From Bradyrhizobiaceae bacterium (lineage in GTDB: Bacteria; Pseudomonadota; Alphaproteobacteria; Rhizobiales; Xanthobacteraceae): a stretch of DNA of 64,000 nt. Shown in pieces: positions 24,402-33,274 of the stretch; within the stretch, counting starts at the first letter, position 1; every line of letters begins with the position of its first letter. The translations under genes were made by a program, and so were the position numbers. The notes beneath the pieces were generated by a model. The model was not told the DNA's origin and made no database searches. It was given only the letters and a program-made list of their open reading frames with translations. Where the stretch lies: assembly GCA_020544565.1 (NCBI GenBank), contig CP078014.1, positions 2,854,016 to 2,918,015 on the forward strand, in the 5' to 3' direction.

Positions 24402-26312
24402 CTATGCGGTGTGGCCGGTCAGCGCCGTCTTGATCTCGTCGAGCACGGCAGGATCCTCGATGGTGGCGGGCATGGTCCAGCTCTCGCCGTCGGCGATCTT
24501 CTTCATGGTGCCGCGCAGGATCTTGCCGGAGCGCGTCTTGGGCAGGCGCGGCACGGTGATCGCCAGCTTGAAGGCCGCGACGGGACCGATCTTGTCGCGC
24601 ACCAGCGCGACGATTTCCTTCTCGATCTCGGCCACCGGACGCGTCACCCCGGCCTTGAGCACGAGGAAGCCGCACGGCACCTCGCCCTTCACCGCATCCT
24701 TGACGCCGAGCACGGCGCATTCGGCGACATCCGGGTGCGAGGCCAGCACCTCCTCCATGCCGCCGGTGGAGAGACGATGGCCGGCGACGTTGATGATATC
24801 GTCGGTGCGGCCCATGACGAAGACATAGCCGTCCTCGTCCTTGTAGCCGGCGTCGGAGGTTTTGTAGTAGCCGGGGAACTCGTTGAAATAGGCTTCGCGG
24901 CAGCGTTCGTCCTGCTGCCACAGCGTCGGCAGGTTGCCGGGCGGCAGCGGCAGCTTGATGACGATCGAGCCCATGGTGTTCGGCGGCAGCGGCTTGGCTG
25001 CTTCATCCACGATATCCACCTGATAACCGGGCATCGGCACCGTGGGCGAGCCGTGCTTGACCGGCAGCATGCCGAGACCGACCGGATTGCCGGCGATGCA
25101 CCAGCCGGTTTCCGTCTGCCACCAGTGATCGACCACCGGCTTCTTGAGCTGCTGCTCGGCCCATTCCACCGTCGGCGGATCGGCGCGCTCGCCGGCAAGA
25201 AACAGCGTACGCAGGCCCGACAGGTCGTATTTGCGGATGAAATCGCCGTTCGGGTCTTCCTTCTTGATGGCACGGAATGCGGTCGGCGCGGTGAAGAACG
25301 CCACCGCCTTGTGCTGCGCGATCACCCGCCAGAACGCGCCGGCGTCCGGCGTGCCGACCGGCTTGCCCTCGTACATGACCGAGGTGGCGCCGTGAATCAG
25401 CGGGCCGTAGATGATGTAGCTGTGGCCGACCACCCAGCCGATGTCCGAGCCGCACCACCACACCTCGCCCGGCTTGACGCCGTAGAGATTGAACATCGAC
25501 CATTTCAGCGCGACGAGATGGCCGCCATTGTCGCGCACCACGCCCTTGGGCTTTCCGGTGGTGCCGGAGGTGTAGAGCACATACAGCGGATCGGTCGCCA
25601 GCACCGGCACGCAGGGCGCGGCTTTGCCGGCCTTGAGCGCGGCCTCGCGCAATTCGTTCCAGTCGTGATCGCGGCCCTTGACGAGATCGCAGACATGCTG
25701 CGGCCGCTGCAGGACGATGCACGCCTGCGGCTTGACGCTGGACAGGCTGATCGCCTCGTCGAGCAGCGGCTTGTACCGCACGATGCGGCCCGGTTCGAGG
25801 CCGCAGCTTGCCGACAGAATGAGCTTCGGCTCGGCGTCCTCGATGCGGGTGGCGAGTTCCTTCGCCGCGAAACCGCCGAACACCACCGAATGGATCGCAC
25901 CGATGCGCGCGCAGGCGAGCATAGCCACCATCGCCTGCGGCACCATCGGCATGTAGAGGATGACGCGATCGCCCTTGACGACGCCGAAATCCTGCATCAC
26001 GGCGGCGAGCGCCTGCACCTCGCGCAGCATCTCGGCATAAGTGAGCCTGGTGATGGTGTCGGTCAGCGGCGAATCGTGGATCAGCGCCAGTTGATCGCCG
26101 CGCCCGCCCGCGACATGACGGTCGAGCGCATTGTAGCAGGTGTTGACCACCCCGCCCGCGAACCAGCGCCCGTAAAGCCCCTGCGACGGATCGAACACCT
26201 TCTTCGGCGGTTCGATCCAGTCGATCTCGCGCGCGGCCTCGCCCCAGAAACCTTCGGGATCGCGCAGCGAGCGCGCATGGACCTCGGCATAGCGGCTGGC
26301 AGTGTGGTTCAT
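24402..26312 (-). CDS. prpE: Propionyl-CoA synthetase (acyl-CoA synthetase, PrpE-type)
   Basis: A 636-residue AMP-forming ligase that activates propionate (possibly acetate) to its CoA thioester. Adenylation motifs YTSGTTGKPKG and WQTETG are clear, the hinge region is GRTDDIINVAGHRLSTG, and the catalytic Lys lies in TRSGKILRG near the end. Length and sequence fit PrpE rather than acetyl-CoA synthetase (about 650 residues, different N-terminus), but substrate choice is not certain. GAGAGGGA lies about 7 bases before the ATG. Confidence 0.88.
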   Translation of the reverse strand: MNHTASRYAEVHARSLRDPEGFWGEAAREIDWIEPPKKVFDPSQGLYGRWFAGGVVNTCYNALDRHVAGGRGDQLALIHDSPLTDTITRLTYAEMLREVQALAAVMQDFGVVKGDRVILYMPMVPQAMVAMLACARIGAIHSVVFGGFAAKELATRIEDAEPKLILSASCGLEPGRIVRYKPLLDEAISLSSVKPQACIVLQRPQHVCDLVKGRDHDWNELREAALKAGKAAPCVPVLATDPLYVLYTSGTTGKPKGVVRDNGGHLVALKWSMFNLYGVKPGEVWWCGSDIGWVVGHSYIIYGPLIHGATSVMYEGKPVGTPDAGAFWRVIAQHKAVAFFTAPTAFRAIKKEDPNGDFIRKYDLSGLRTLFLAGERADPPTVEWAEQQLKKPVVDHWWQTETGWCIAGNPVGLGMLPVKHGSPTVPMPGYQVDIVDEAAKPLPPNTMGSIVIKLPLPPGNLPTLWQQDERCREAYFNEFPGYYKTSDAGYKDEDGYVFVMGRTDDIINVAGHRLSTGGMEEVLASHPDVAECAVLGVKDAVKGEVPCGFLVLKAGVTRPVAEIEKEIVALVRDKIGPVAAFKLAITVPRLPKTRSGKILRGTMKKIADGESWTMPATIEDPAVLDEIKTALTGHTA

Positions 26313-26640
26313 GACGTCCCTCTCTCCCGACAGGCGATTGTTCGCCACCGGCCTCCATCGGCGGGAGAGGCGGGCGCGACAACTTTCAAATTAAGCATAC
26401 AGGTATTTGCCGCGTCTTGAGGTGCGTCAATCCCGTCTTTCGGTCAGCGGCCATCGGTGCCCGGCTCCCATGATCGCGCCGGACAGGGCCTTGCCATCGC
26501 CCCGCGCTGACCGGCCGTCCCGCCCCCTTTTGCATCGCAATGGCCAAACGGCCGAGGGTGCTCTAAAATGGTTCTATCGACGCGCCAATGTCGATCACAG
26601 ACAAACACCCGCCAAGCGGGAGAACCCGGGAGTTTCCTTG
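26313..26640. other. Intergenic region between divergent prpE and Bug-protein genes
   Basis: About 330 bases that must carry both promoters. An AT-rich patch (AACTTTCAAATTAAGCATACAG) near 26382-26402 could hold the prpE promoter. No operator or small gene was recognised. Confidence 0.45.
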
Positions 26641-27669
26641 ATGTCCAAGCGACCTTCGTCCGCGCCCCCCGTTTCCACCGCACGGCCCACCCGCCGCTCC
26701 GTTCTCGCCGGCAGCGCCGCCGCCATCGGCGCGATGCCGTTCCTGATCCGCGATGCCAAGGCCGCCGAGTCGTGGCCGACGCGGCCGGTCAAGTTCGTGG
26801 TGCCGTTCGCCGCGGGCGGAACCACCGACATTCTCGGCCGCCTGGTGGCGCAGAAACTGTCGGAGGAATACGGCCAGCAGTTCGTGGTCGAGAACAAGCC
26901 GGGCGCGGGCGGCAACATCGCCGCCGAGTTCGTCGCCAAGGCCGAGCCCGACGGCTACACCTTCATCGTCGGAACCCCGGGCACCCACGCGATCAACCAG
27001 TTCGTCCAGAAGTATATGCCCTACGATCCGATCAAGGACATTCAGCCGGTCACCATCATCGCGCAGGTGCCGAACCTGATGTCGGTCAATCCGGAGGTGC
27101 CGGCGAAGTCGGTGGCCGAATTCATCGCGCTGGCGAAAAGCAAGCCCGGCCAGTTGCTCTATGGCACGCCGGGTCTCGGCACCACCGCGCACCTCGCCAC
27201 CGAACTGCTGAAGTCGATGACCGGCATCGACATCGTCCATGTTCCCTACAAGGGCAGCGCCCCCGCACTGACCGATCTGGTGGCCGGCCGCGTCCATGTG
27301 ATGATCGACAACCTGCCGGCGGTGCTGCCCTTCGCCGAGAACGGCAACGTGCGGCCGCTTGCCGTCAGCACCGCGAAGCGCTGGCCGCTGCTGCAAAATC
27401 TTCCGACCGTCGCCGAAGCCGCCGTGCCCGGCTACGACGCCTCGGCGTGGTTCACGGTCGCAGCCCCCGCCAAGGTGTCGAAGGACATCGTCATGAAGCT
27501 CAATGCGAGCATCATCAAATACATCAAGTCGGAGGAGGGCACCGCACGCATCCGCAAGCTCGGCGGTGAGCCGATCGGCGGCACGCCGGCCGAAATGCTG
27601 GCGTTCGTCCTCGCCGAGACGGAGAAGTGGCGCAAGGTCGCCGAGTTCGCCAAGATCACGCCGCAATAG
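26641..27669 (+). CDS. Bug-family (TctC-like) periplasmic binding protein
   Basis: A 342-residue exported binding protein. The signal peptide contains RRSVLAGSAAAIGAM, a twin-arginine-like pattern, and is cut after AKA near residue 40. The mature part has family motifs WPTRPVKFVVPFAAGGTTDI, NKPGAGGNIAAE, GTPG-HAIN and HVPYKGSAPALTDLVAGR. Bug proteins bind carboxylates or amides for tripartite tricarboxylate transporters, yet no tctA or tctB is present here, so it is an orphan receptor as most of this family are. A small terminator hairpin follows at 27797. Confidence 0.92.
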   Translation: MSKRPSSAPPVSTARPTRRSVLAGSAAAIGAMPFLIRDAKAAESWPTRPVKFVVPFAAGGTTDILGRLVAQKLSEEYGQQFVVENKPGAGGNIAAEFVAKAEPDGYTFIVGTPGTHAINQFVQKYMPYDPIKDIQPVTIIAQVPNLMSVNPEVPAKSVAEFIALAKSKPGQLLYGTPGLGTTAHLATELLKSMTGIDIVHVPYKGSAPALTDLVAGRVHVMIDNLPAVLPFAENGNVRPLAVSTAKRWPLLQNLPTVAEAAVPGYDASAWFTVAAPAKVSKDIVMKLNASIIKYIKSEEGTARIRKLGGEPIGGTPAEMLAFVLAETEKWRKVAEFAKITPQ

Positions 27670-27796
27670 CGCCGGCGACCACGCCATCACCATCGGCTCC
27701 GCCGGACGTCCGCGTCCGGCGGCATGCCACGCAGGCGGGGCCGCCCGACATCCGGCCGCCAGCCTCCGGAACCGGGTATCTCCCGATCCGTCGCGG

Positions 27797-27826
27797 GCGT
27801 CATTGCGCGAGCAATGACGCTCTTTT
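27797..27826 (+). terminator. Terminator hairpin made of a shortened family 1 REP arm
   Basis: GCGTCATTGC, GCGA and GCAATGACGC form a perfect 10-bp stem (27797-27806 with 27811-27820), followed by TCTTTT. The arms match the outer ends of the family 1 repeats at 18285 and 45466. It lies 128 bases after the Bug-protein stop. A second GC-rich hairpin without T-run lies at 27699-27722. Confidence 0.7.
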
Positions 27827-27907
27827 CAGCCGGGCTTAGTTGGAACACATTGCGGCTTCATAGCGCTCCGATTCTCGCAAGCGCCGCCATTTCCAAGGAT
27901 CCCCGTC

Positions 27908-29608
27908 GTGACCGCGACGACTGACAAGCCCGGCAAGCCCCCGTTTTTCCGAGCCGGCGGCGTCGCCGCACCATTGCAGCATGCCGTCTTCCGTCGCATC
28001 TGGCTCGCCAGCCTGCTCTCCAATCTGGGCCTGATGATCAACGGCGTCGGCGCCGCCTGGGCCATGACCCAGATGACCTCCTCCGCCGACATGGTGGCGC
28101 TGGTGCAGACCGCGCTGATGCTCCCGATCATGCTGCTGTCGCTGGCGGCGGGCGCCATCGCCGACATGTACGACCGGCGCATCGTCGGCATCGCCGCGCT
28201 GACGCTCGGCCTGATCGGCGCGGTGACGCTCGCCACCCTCGCCCATTTCGGCGCGATCACGCCCAACAGCCTGCTGGTGTTCTGCTTCATGATCGGCAGC
28301 GGCATGGCCCTGTTCGGCCCCGCCTGGCAGGCGTCGGTCAGCGAGCAGGTGCCCGCCGACACCCTGCCCGCGGCGGTGGCGCTGAACGGCATCAGCTACA
28401 ACATCGCCCGCTCGTTCGGTCCGGCGCTGGGCGGCATCATCGTGGCGACGGCGGGGGCGGAAGCCGCTTTCGTCTCCAACGTGCTGCTGTATGTTCCACT
28501 GCTGGTGGTGCTCTATCTCTGGCGCCGCGCGCTTGAGCCGTCGCGGCTGCCGCCCGAGCGCCTGCGCCGCGCCATGGTCTCCGGCGTGCGCTACATCGTC
28601 CACTCGCCGTCGATCCGCATCGTGCTGTACCGGACGCTGGTGACCGGGATCGCCGGCGGCTCGGTGCTGGCGCTGCTGCCGCTGGTGGCGCGCGACATCC
28701 TGCACGGCAGCGCCCAGACCTACGGCATCATGCTGGGCTGTTTCGGCATGGGCGGCGTGCTCGGCGCGGTCAGCATCTCCTCGGTGCGCGCCCATCTCAC
28801 CGGCGAGCGCGCGGTGCGGCTGTGCGCACTGGCCATGGGCATCGCCATCGGCGTGCTCGCGCTCAGCCACTCGGCGGTGCTGACCGGCGCGGCGCTGATC
28901 GTCGCCGGCATCTGCTGGATGATGTCGGTGACGCTGTTCAACATCGGCGTGCAGCTTGCAACCCCGCGCTGGGTGGCGGGCCGCGCGCTGGCGGCCTATC
29001 AGGCCGCGATCGCCGGCGGCGTCGCCATCGGAAGCTGGCTGTGGGGCCGCCTCGCCAACGACATCGGCGTGGATCACGCGCTCTTGGTGGCGGGCGCAGT
29101 GATGTTCGTCTCGCCGGTGCTGGCGATCTGGCTGCGCATGCCCACCACCGACGGCCTCAACCTCGACGCCATCGACGCGCTGGCCGAGCCGGAAGTGAAC
29201 CTGCTGATCTCGCCGCGCAGCGGTCCCATCGTGGTGGAGGTGGAATACCGCGTGAACCCGACCAAGGCGCGCGCGTTCTACACCGTGATGCTGCACGTGC
29301 AGGCGACGCGTCAGCGCAACGGCGCCTATGGCTGGTCGATCGCGCGCGACATCGCCGATCCGGAACTGTGGATCGAGCGCTACCATTGTCCGACATGGCT
29401 GGACTATCTGCGCCAGCGCAACCGCTCGACCCAATCGGAGCGCGACCTGCATCTGAGGGCCATGTCGTTCCATATCGGGCCGGAACCGGTGAAGATTCAC
29501 CGCATGCTGGAACGGCCGCTCGGATCGGTGCGCTGGAAGGACAACACGCCGGACCACGGCCAAGCCAGCGAAGTGGCCGTCCCCACGCCGGCCAGCGGCG
29601 CCGTCTGA
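27908..29608 (+). CDS. MFS transporter (EntS/DHA3-like) with C-terminal soluble domain
   Basis: A 566-residue inner-membrane protein. About 12 hydrophobic segments run from residue 30 to about 415, with the MFS loop DMYDRR between segments 2 and 3, as in the MFS_3 (enterobactin exporter-like) family. Residues about 435-560 are soluble and contain VEVEYRVNPTKARAFY and RDIADPELWIERYHCPTW, a ferredoxin-like pattern resembling antibiotic-monooxygenase (ABM) domains. The start is GTG with AAGGA about 9 bases before it. The substrate is unknown; a siderophore or drug-like exporter is possible. Confidence 0.85.
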   Translation: MTATTDKPGKPPFFRAGGVAAPLQHAVFRRIWLASLLSNLGLMINGVGAAWAMTQMTSSADMVALVQTALMLPIMLLSLAAGAIADMYDRRIVGIAALTLGLIGAVTLATLAHFGAITPNSLLVFCFMIGSGMALFGPAWQASVSEQVPADTLPAAVALNGISYNIARSFGPALGGIIVATAGAEAAFVSNVLLYVPLLVVLYLWRRALEPSRLPPERLRRAMVSGVRYIVHSPSIRIVLYRTLVTGIAGGSVLALLPLVARDILHGSAQTYGIMLGCFGMGGVLGAVSISSVRAHLTGERAVRLCALAMGIAIGVLALSHSAVLTGAALIVAGICWMMSVTLFNIGVQLATPRWVAGRALAAYQAAIAGGVAIGSWLWGRLANDIGVDHALLVAGAVMFVSPVLAIWLRMPTTDGLNLDAIDALAEPEVNLLISPRSGPIVVEVEYRVNPTKARAFYTVMLHVQATRQRNGAYGWSIARDIADPELWIERYHCPTWLDYLRQRNRSTQSERDLHLRAMSFHIGPEPVKIHRMLERPLGSVRWKDNTPDHGQASEVAVPTPASGAV

Positions 29609-29624
29609 TCGCGGCAGGCGCGGC

Positions 29625-29849
29625 TCAGTTTTTGCCGGCGGAGGTCTTGTTCGGCTCGTACCAGCGGTTCGCCCGCTCGTACAGGCGCCAGTGGACTTTC
29701 TCGGTCTCGGCGAATTTTTCCGGGCTGAGCCACGGCTTGAGCGCCTTGAGCGTTTTTTCCCAGGCCGCCCGATCCGGTTGAGGCAATTCGTCAAACAGCG
29801 TTGACGACGTGTTGGAAACGAGCCCCTTCGGCGAAACAATTTTATTCAT
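29625..29849 (-). CDS. Small conserved-type hypothetical protein
   Basis: A 74-residue soluble protein, Trp/Lys/Glu-rich (AAWEKTLKALKPWLSPEKFA, VHWRLYERANRWYEP). No signal peptide or known motif is seen; predicted mostly helical. The ATG at 29849 gives a normal N-terminus. It converges with the MFS gene, 16 bases apart. No function can be assigned. Confidence 0.6.
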   Translation of the reverse strand: MNKIVSPKGLVSNTSSTLFDELPQPDRAAWEKTLKALKPWLSPEKFAETEKVHWRLYERANRWYEPNKTSAGKN

Positions 29850-30126
29850 GATCACCGCCCTGCACGCGAACACAACAGGTCACGCAAGCGTCACATTTGA
29901 CGCCATCCGTTAACGCGGCGCGACAGTGATTCGATAGAGTCCTGCAAATGATTGTTGATAACTGGTGCAGGACAACGACCCCGAAGAATCGCGCTGCGCT
30001 GCAGCGTCATCATGGCAAAGAAAGCGAGTCGTTTTGACGCATTGCAGCGACGCGAAGCGACCCCCGCTTTCTCCGACACGCTCTATACATAGGAGACAAC
30101 GAATCATCAGGAGCCGGTTCGACAGC

Positions 30127-31323
30127 ATGACGGACTTCAGCACGCTGATGCGAGGCGCCAGACGGGTGCGGGACGGAAGTCGGCCAACGGCGTGGGCGAC
30201 CGTATTCCTCGCGGCAATGCTGGCGCAGGCCCCGCTTGCACCGGACGCGCGCGCGCAGACCGCGACGCCGGCGCAGATGGCGGAGTATCAGCGCAAGCTG
30301 GCGGACTACACCGCCATCCGCGCGCAATTCGACGCGGAGGCGTCCGCCTACTGGAGCACGATCAGCGACCAGCGGCGCGTGCGCAATGCCAAGCGGCGCA
30401 GCGGCGAAGCCATCGCGCTGGAAGACTACGTGCTAACCCATCCGCCGATCTACAGCGGACCGCCCCGGCCGGTCGATCCGTCGACCCCGCCGACGCCGCC
30501 CAGGGAACGCAGGCCGATCCCGGTGGTGGCGGACTTCCTGCACCACGCGCAGGAGCAGTTTCAGTTCAGCCCGCGCAAGCCGGCGAGCGAGATCGACTAC
30601 AAGCGCGCCTACGCCCGGGTCGCGTCCAGCTTCGGCCTGACCAGGGATCAGGCGGTGCGGATCTACAGCTTCGAATCCGGCGGCAACGGCGGCTACGACG
30701 TGCAGGCCGGCCTCGAACGCGCCAACGGCCGCGCCATCTCCACCGCGCTCGGCTACAACCAGTTGCTCACCACCAACACCATCGACCTGCTGGCGGAACA
30801 TGGCGACCTCATCGTGAAGGCGCTCCATGACAAAGCGCGCGGTACGAGTGGCGCGCAAAAGGCCGCACTGGAGCGCAAGGCCGCCGCGGTCCAGCACATG
30901 GTCGCCTTCACCCGCACCGTGCCCAACACATGGAGCGCACACGAGAAGCTCGGCGTCACCCCGCGCGGCATCGCGGTGCACGCGCTCAACCTCGATGTCG
31001 ATGTCGGGCCGCTGCTGCAGACGCTGAAGCTGATGGACTCGGTCAATTTCGCCCGGCGCAAGGGCATCGCCCGGCCGCTGACCGCCGCCGAACTTGAGAT
31101 GATGAACCTCACCGGCGACGGCAACGGTTTCGACATGGTGTCGATGCCGCAGGCGATGCGCACCCGCGTGCCGACCTCGAACTTCTTCCAGCGCAACGGC
31201 TACGAGCGCAATCCGGTGGCAATCCGCAACAACACCGTGGCCAAGCTGCTGGCGGCGACCGACGCGCGCATGGACAATCAGACCACCCTGCAGGGCGCGC
31301 GGGACCTCGCGGCGGCGTTCTGA
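30127..31323 (+). CDS. Exported hypothetical protein, possibly lysozyme-like
   Basis: A 398-residue protein with an N-terminal hydrophobic segment (about residues 22-44, ending ARAQ) that looks like a signal peptide with a long n-region. A Pro-rich stretch near 115-135 (PPRPVDPSTPPTPPRERRP) separates a helical N-part from a larger domain. The latter contains RIYSFESGGNGGYDVQAG and STALGYNQLLTTNTIDLLAEHG, reminiscent of the catalytic Glu and substrate loops of lytic transglycosylases. That resemblance is weak and only suggests peptidoglycan work. Single gene; no partner nearby. Confidence 0.7.
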   Translation: MTDFSTLMRGARRVRDGSRPTAWATVFLAAMLAQAPLAPDARAQTATPAQMAEYQRKLADYTAIRAQFDAEASAYWSTISDQRRVRNAKRRSGEAIALEDYVLTHPPIYSGPPRPVDPSTPPTPPRERRPIPVVADFLHHAQEQFQFSPRKPASEIDYKRAYARVASSFGLTRDQAVRIYSFESGGNGGYDVQAGLERANGRAISTALGYNQLLTTNTIDLLAEHGDLIVKALHDKARGTSGAQKAALERKAAAVQHMVAFTRTVPNTWSAHEKLGVTPRGIAVHALNLDVDVGPLLQTLKLMDSVNFARRKGIARPLTAAELEMMNLTGDGNGFDMVSMPQAMRTRVPTSNFFQRNGYERNPVAIRNNTVAKLLAATDARMDNQTTLQGARDLAAAF

Positions 31324-31405
31324 GCCCAGACGGCAAATCCCGAGCGGAGGCAGGCGATGCGCCGACCACCCCGCGCCATCCTTATGCGCGCCGGCGCGGC
31401 TGCCC

Positions 31406-31510
31406 TATCGCGTTTTCAAGCGAAGTGGACCCCGCTTCGCGCGAAGAAAACGAGTCAAACCATTAGGATAGAGCCCCGCTTCTGATTCCATCAGAAGCGG
31501 AAAGGCTCTA
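31406..31510. repeat. Dispersed repeat, family 2 copy B
   Basis: The reverse complement of this stretch resembles 21718-21821 throughout. It holds a perfect 10-bp hairpin (31476-31485 with 31491-31500, CCGCTTCTGA/TCAGAAGCGG) and the flanking GCGTTTTCAAGCGAAGTGG and GCGAAGAAAACG parts. It sits between the exported hypothetical gene and the DUF1508 gene. Confidence 0.75.
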
Positions 31511-31554
31511 GGCTCGCACCCGATCGGGGTTTCAAAACGGGGGAGTGATCATCG

Positions 31555-31887
31555 ATGGCTGGCAAGTTCGTGCTGAGCAAGGGCGCAACCGGAAAATTTC
31601 ACTTCGTTCTCAAGGCCGGCAATGGCGAGACGATCCTCATGAGCGAACACTACGAGGCCAAGGCCTCGGCCGAGAACGGCATCGCCTCGGTCAAGGAGAA
31701 TGCGCCGAAGGACGAGCGCTATGAGCGCAAGACCGCCAAGAACGGCAGCCCGATGTTCAACCTCAAGGCCGCCAACGGCCAGGTGATCGGCACCAGCGAG
31801 ACCTATTCATCGGAAAGCGCGCGGGAGAACGGCATCGCCTCGGTGAAGGCGAACGCGCCTGCCGCAAGCATCGAAGACAAGACCTGA
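31555..31887 (+). CDS. DUF1508 (YegP-family) protein
   Basis: A 110-residue protein made of two DUF1508 repeats: residues about 3-50 (KFVLSKGATGKFHFVLKAGN, then ILMSEHYEAKASAENGIASV) and about 55-103 (FNLKAANGQVIGTSETYSS). Each repeat ends with ENGIASVK. YegP proteins form beta-beta-alpha dimers of unknown role. GGGGGAG precedes the ATG. With YidB and GlsB downstream it makes a run of small, possibly stress-related genes on one strand. Confidence 0.92.
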   Translation: MAGKFVLSKGATGKFHFVLKAGNGETILMSEHYEAKASAENGIASVKENAPKDERYERKTAKNGSPMFNLKAANGQVIGTSETYSSESARENGIASVKANAPAASIEDKT

Positions 31888-32142
31888 GCGCACGGGACCA
31901 ACCGGTCTCTCAAACGAGGGAATGACCGGCCAACCGCGTGGCCGCATCGCGCGGCGGCGGACTCGTCGAAATGCCACGGGAACCCGATCGGGCTCTCCGC
32001 CGTTCTCACGTCGGCGGGACGTTCTCGCGCCGGCGGGGCATGGCCGCACCCGGTGCGCCCGCGCCTCACGCCGCTCGCCTTGTAACCGTCATAACGAGCC
32101 ACTAATCTCAAAGGTCAAACGGACCTGCGACAGGAGAAAGCC

Positions 32143-32775
32143 ATGGGTTTGCTCGACGTTCTCAACGGAATGCAGAATGGGCCGCGCGGCCCGAGCGATA
32201 CCGCGACAACCGGCGATAGCGGCAGCAGCAGCGGCGGCGGCATGTCGCCGATGACCATGGCGATCCTCGGCCTGCTCGCCTTCAAGGCCTTCAAGCATCT
32301 GACCGGCGGCAGCCAGCCAAGCGCCGCGCCGGCCGGTCATGCGCCCGCCCCCGCGCCGAAATCCCTGCCCGACGCCAGCGTTGCGCAGGGCGGCGGCCTT
32401 CAAGGCGGATTGGGCGACCTGCTGAGCGGTGGCCTTGGCAACCTGATGAAGGGTCCATTGGGTGGCCTCCTGGCCGGCGGCGCGGCCGGCAGCGTGCTCA
32501 GCGGCGGGCTCGGCGATCTGGTCAAGCAGTTGCAGGACAAGGGCCACTCCGACGTGGCCAATTCATGGGTCGGCAACGGACCGAACAAGCAGATTTCCTC
32601 CGACGATCTCGCCTCCGCCCTCGGCGCCGACCAGATCAACGCGCTGGTGTCGCAGACCGGGCTGTCGCGCAACGAACTGCTGGAAGGACTGGCCCAGCAG
32701 CTGCCCGACGTGGTCCATCATCTGACGCCGGACGGCCGCCTGCCGACCGAACACGAAGCCTCACGCTGGCTGTAG
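32143..32775 (+). CDS. YidB-family (DUF937) protein
   Basis: A 210-residue protein. The N-terminus MGLLDVLNGMQNGPRG is followed by a hydrophobic stretch (MSPMTMAILGLLAFKAF), then a Gly-rich middle (GGLQGGLGDLLSGGLGN and GPLGGLLAGGAAGSVLSGGL) and a C-terminal domain with WVGNGPNKQISSDDLASALG, ELLEGLAQQLPDVVHHLTPD, the conserved YidB core. The function of the family is unknown. Upstream bases 31888-32142 hold nothing recognised apart from an AGGAG before the ATG. Confidence 0.9.
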   Translation: MGLLDVLNGMQNGPRGPSDTATTGDSGSSSGGGMSPMTMAILGLLAFKAFKHLTGGSQPSAAPAGHAPAPAPKSLPDASVAQGGGLQGGLGDLLSGGLGNLMKGPLGGLLAGGAAGSVLSGGLGDLVKQLQDKGHSDVANSWVGNGPNKQISSDDLASALGADQINALVSQTGLSRNELLEGLAQQLPDVVHHLTPDGRLPTEHEASRWL

Positions 32776-32830
32776 CGTCGCCCTCGCGCGGCGGATACCA
32801 CGCCGGCGACAACAGACGACGACAACAGAA

Positions 32831-32854
32831 ATGGAGCGGCCGGCGCCGCTCCAT
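32831..32854. terminator. Hairpin after the YidB gene, possible weak terminator
   Basis: ATGGAGCGGC and GCCGCTCCAT form a perfect 10-bp stem with loop CGGC, followed by GTTTCC. The T-run is poor, so termination is uncertain. It lies 56 bases after the yidB stop. Confidence 0.45.
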
Positions 32855-32917
32855 GTTTCCGGTCCGCCGGACACGGGATATTTCAATCATACGGACTTCT
32901 GAAAAGGGATCGCGGCC

Positions 32918-33199
32918 ATGAGCGGCATTATCTGGATCATCGTTGTCGGCTTTGTCGCCGGAATCATCGCACGCATGATCTCACCCGGACCGAACAATCC
33001 GTCCGGCTTCATTCTCACCACCGTGCTCGGCATCGCGGGCGCGTTCCTCGCCACCTTCGTCGGCCAGTCGATCGGCCACTACGGCTCCAATCAGGGCGCG
33101 GGGTTCATCACCGCCACCATCGGCGCGCTGGTGGTGCTGTTCATCTGGAACCGGCTGGTCGCCCACGGGGTCATCTCCGATCAGGGCCGCCGGCGCTGA
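32918..33199 (+). CDS. GlsB/YeaQ/YmgE-family membrane protein
   Basis: A 93-residue inner-membrane protein with three hydrophobic segments (residues 3-20, 30-50, 63-82) of the transglycosylase-associated protein family (PF04226). Conserved pieces are GFVAGIIARMISPGP, TTVLGIAGAFLATFVG and FITATIGALVVLFIW. Members are often induced by stress or stationary phase, but the biochemical role is unknown. AAGGGA lies about 10 bases before the ATG. A strong hairpin follows. Confidence 0.92.
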   Translation: MSGIIWIIVVGFVAGIIARMISPGPNNPSGFILTTVLGIAGAFLATFVGQSIGHYGSNQGAGFITATIGALVVLFIWNRLVAHGVISDQGRRR

Positions 33200-33220
33200 C
33201 ACTCTCAACACCGTGACAGG

Positions 33221-33260
33221 AAACGGCCGGCGCGATCGCAAACGATCGCGCCGGCCGTTT
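33221..33260. terminator. Strong bidirectional terminator
   Basis: A perfect 18-bp stem (33221-33238 with 33243-33260) around loop CAAA begins with AAACGG and ends with CCGTTT, then CGTTTCG. It lies between the convergent GlsB-type and SDR genes and can serve both. Confidence 0.9.
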
Positions 33261-33274
33261 CGTTTCGCTGACGA

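Noticed and set aside
27699-27722. GC-rich hairpin (10-bp stem) after the Bug-protein gene as a terminator
   Set aside because: No T-run follows; the hairpin at 27797-27826 is the better terminator.
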